A stretch of 6,575 nt of DNA from JAAXKN01 sp050259615 (GTDB taxonomy: Bacteria; Bacteroidota; Ignavibacteria; Ignavibacteriales; SURF-24), in the NCBI GenBank assembly GCA_050259615.1, contig JBLNAZ010000234.1, positions 1 to 6,575 of the forward strand, written 5' to 3'. The notes under the pieces are model-generated. The model saw nothing but the letters and a program-made list of their open reading frames with translations, was not told where the DNA came from and did not search any database. Shown here piece by piece: positions 5,718 to 6,575 of this stretch. How positions within the stretch are numbered: position 1 is the stretch's first letter; each line of letters opens with the position of its first letter. A program made the translations under genes and the position numbers.

Positions 5718-5829
5718 AAAGATGGCGCGGCTGACCGCGGCGCCTCTGGGGTTTTGGGGAATTTCATTTTCCCCCCGCGGGGCTGCGCCCCGGGGCTATC
5801 AAGATGATGCCGCTGTCCGCGGCATCTTG
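5718..5829 (-). repeat. Right arm of the inverted compound palindromic repeat (REP-like)
   Basis: The mirror copy of the left arm. H3 (5718-5743) and H2 (5774-5802) are perfect inverted matches of 26 and 29 nt. The spacer 5744-5773 differs and adds a GGGGAA/TTCCCC hairpin overlapping its end (5756-5774). H1 (5806-5826) is GATGCCGC/GCGGCATC with a 5-nt loop. It can be lengthened to an 11-bp stem with CAAGAT (5800-5805) and ATCTTG (5824-5829) if a 3-nt GAT is bulged. H1 has a different stem sequence from its left partner but the same CCGC-N5-GCGG core. Its outer edge is about 70 nt from the ATPase stop codon. Confidence 0.9.
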
Positions 5830-5854
5830 AGATAAATGCAATAAATTTACAGAT

Positions 5855-5872
5855 TTTAAGTGGATGCTTAAA
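5855..5872 (-). terminator. Weak AT-rich stem-loop after the ATPase gene
   Basis: TTTAAG (5855-5860) and CTTAAA (5867-5872) form a 6-bp stem with a 6-nt loop about 27 nt after the ATPase stop. It is weak and lacks a following T-run on the minus strand. The GC-rich palindromes further on may be the more effective transcript end. Offered only as a possible terminator. Confidence 0.3.
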
Positions 5873-5898
5873 TTTTATGATTGAAGACGGTCTCTTTA

Positions 5899-6575
5899 CT
5901 ACTTCAGAACGCGCGCTGAATTTAATATTGCAATAAGCGCAACACCCATATCGCCGAAGACCGCCTCCCACATGGTTGCAATGCCCAGGGCACCAAGTAT
6001 AATGAAAAAGGCCTTTACCGAAAGTGCAAATATGATATTCTGCCATACAACGCTGCGCGTCCTTTTTGCAATGTGAATTGCAGTCCCGATTTTTGAAGGT
6101 GTATCCGTCATTAGTACAACGTCGGCAGTTTCAATTGCAAGATCCGAGCCCAGGGCACCCATTGCAATTCCCACTTCGGAGCGTGCAAGTGCAGGGGCGT
6201 CGTTAATGCCGTCGCCAATAAAGGCAATTTTCCCGCTCTTATTTTCCGCCATCAGGTCTTCAAGCACACGGACTTTATCCTCGGGAAGGAGATCCGCATA
6301 AAAGGCATCGAGATTTAAGTCTTTTGAGATCTTTTCTGCCGCGCTTTTATTATCCCCCGTAAACATAACCACTTTTTCCACGCCTTCACGTCGTATATAC
6401 TGCACGGCGTCTCTGGCATCCTCTTTAAGCTCATCTGAAATAACAATGTACCCCGCATAGATTCCATCAGCAGCCAGGTGCAGTACCGTGCCCGAACTAT
6501 CGCATCTGCGGTGCTGAACGTTTTCCTTATGCAGCATGCGGTCGTTTCCGGCCAGTATATCTTTTCCTTCCACTC
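5899..6575 (-). CDS. P1B-type heavy-metal ATPase, Zn/Cd/Pb class (N-terminal two thirds outside window)
   Basis: The C-terminal ~225 residues of an inner-membrane ATP-driven metal exporter; the frame is open at the right edge and the first in-frame GTG (6573) is internal, not the start. Residues are counted from that codon. Visible parts: the end of the nucleotide-binding domain (VEGKDILAGND), the P-domain motifs MFTGDN (70-75) and GDGINDAPALA (120-130) with VGIAMG (134-139), then two membrane segments (about 178-198 and 204-220). K187 in NIIFALSVK and D208 in FGDMG are 21 apart, the same spacing as the metal-site K693 and D714 of E. coli ZntA. The CopA-type MxxSS is absent from the last segment, so a Zn/Cd/Pb (P1B-2) substrate is favoured over copper. 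The DKTGT phosphorylation motif, metal-binding CPC and N-terminal domains lie outside the window. Confidence 0.95.
   Translation of the reverse strand, partial: VEGKDILAGNDRMLHKENVQHRRCDSSGTVLHLAADGIYAGYIVISDELKEDARDAVQYIRREGVEKVVMFTGDNKSAAEKISKDLNLDAFYADLLPEDKVRVLEDLMAENKSGKIAFIGDGINDAPALARSEVGIAMGALGSDLAIETADVVLMTDTPSKIGTAIHIAKRTRSVVWQNIIFALSVKAFFIILGALGIATMWEAVFGDMGVALIAILNSARVLK

Noticed and set aside
4974..5829. CRISPR array
   Set aside because: Only two copies in inverted orientation with internal hairpins, not regularly spaced direct repeats with spacers, and no cas genes.
5705..6046. Minus-strand open frame overlapping the ATPase 3' end and the right arm
   Set aside because: Out of frame with the clear ATPase coding sequence and running into the palindromes; a shadow frame.

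Overview
The window looks like chromosomal DNA from a bacterium of the Bacteroidota/Chlorobiota (FCB) group, possibly Ignavibacteria-like. This placing is an inference. It rests on the style of the RecJ N-terminus, weak Shine-Dalgarno sequences before several genes, a metal-binding lipoprotein of a kind I associate with that group, and the transposase subtype. No marker in the window settles the species.

Left part (1-4158, all on the minus strand, read right to left): RNase P RNA (rnpB, about 3734-4158), then recJ, yebC, ruvC and ruvA, with ruvA cut by the left edge. This is a recombination and repair block. RecJ is the 5'-3' single-strand exonuclease that feeds RecA-dependent repair. RuvC and RuvA resolve and bind the resulting Holliday junctions. 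YebC is a translation/regulatory factor that commonly sits beside ruvC. Spacing is tight (recJ-yebC 9 nt, yebC-ruvC 89 nt with a strong stem-loop in the gap, ruvC-ruvA 16 nt). The rnpB 3' end lies only about 27 nt before the preferred recJ start, so read-through from rnpB into the operon is plausible.

Middle (4159-4894): a 379-nt AT-rich non-coding stretch, then a small plus-strand lipoprotein with a Cys/Met-rich heavy-metal-binding motif.

Right part (4895-6575): this lies between two convergent genes, the lipoprotein (plus) and a P1B-type Zn/Cd/Pb ATPase (minus, C-terminal third only). The intergenic space holds a single-domain HUH/Y1 transposase of the IS200/RAYT type. On each side is a ~110-bp GC-rich compound repeat made of three hairpins, and the two copies face each other in inverted orientation. 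This resembles a REP-RAYT unit (a transposase domesticated with, or mobilising, flanking palindromes) and is the most interesting structure in the window. The two metal genes on either side may serve the same metal stress, but are not one operon.
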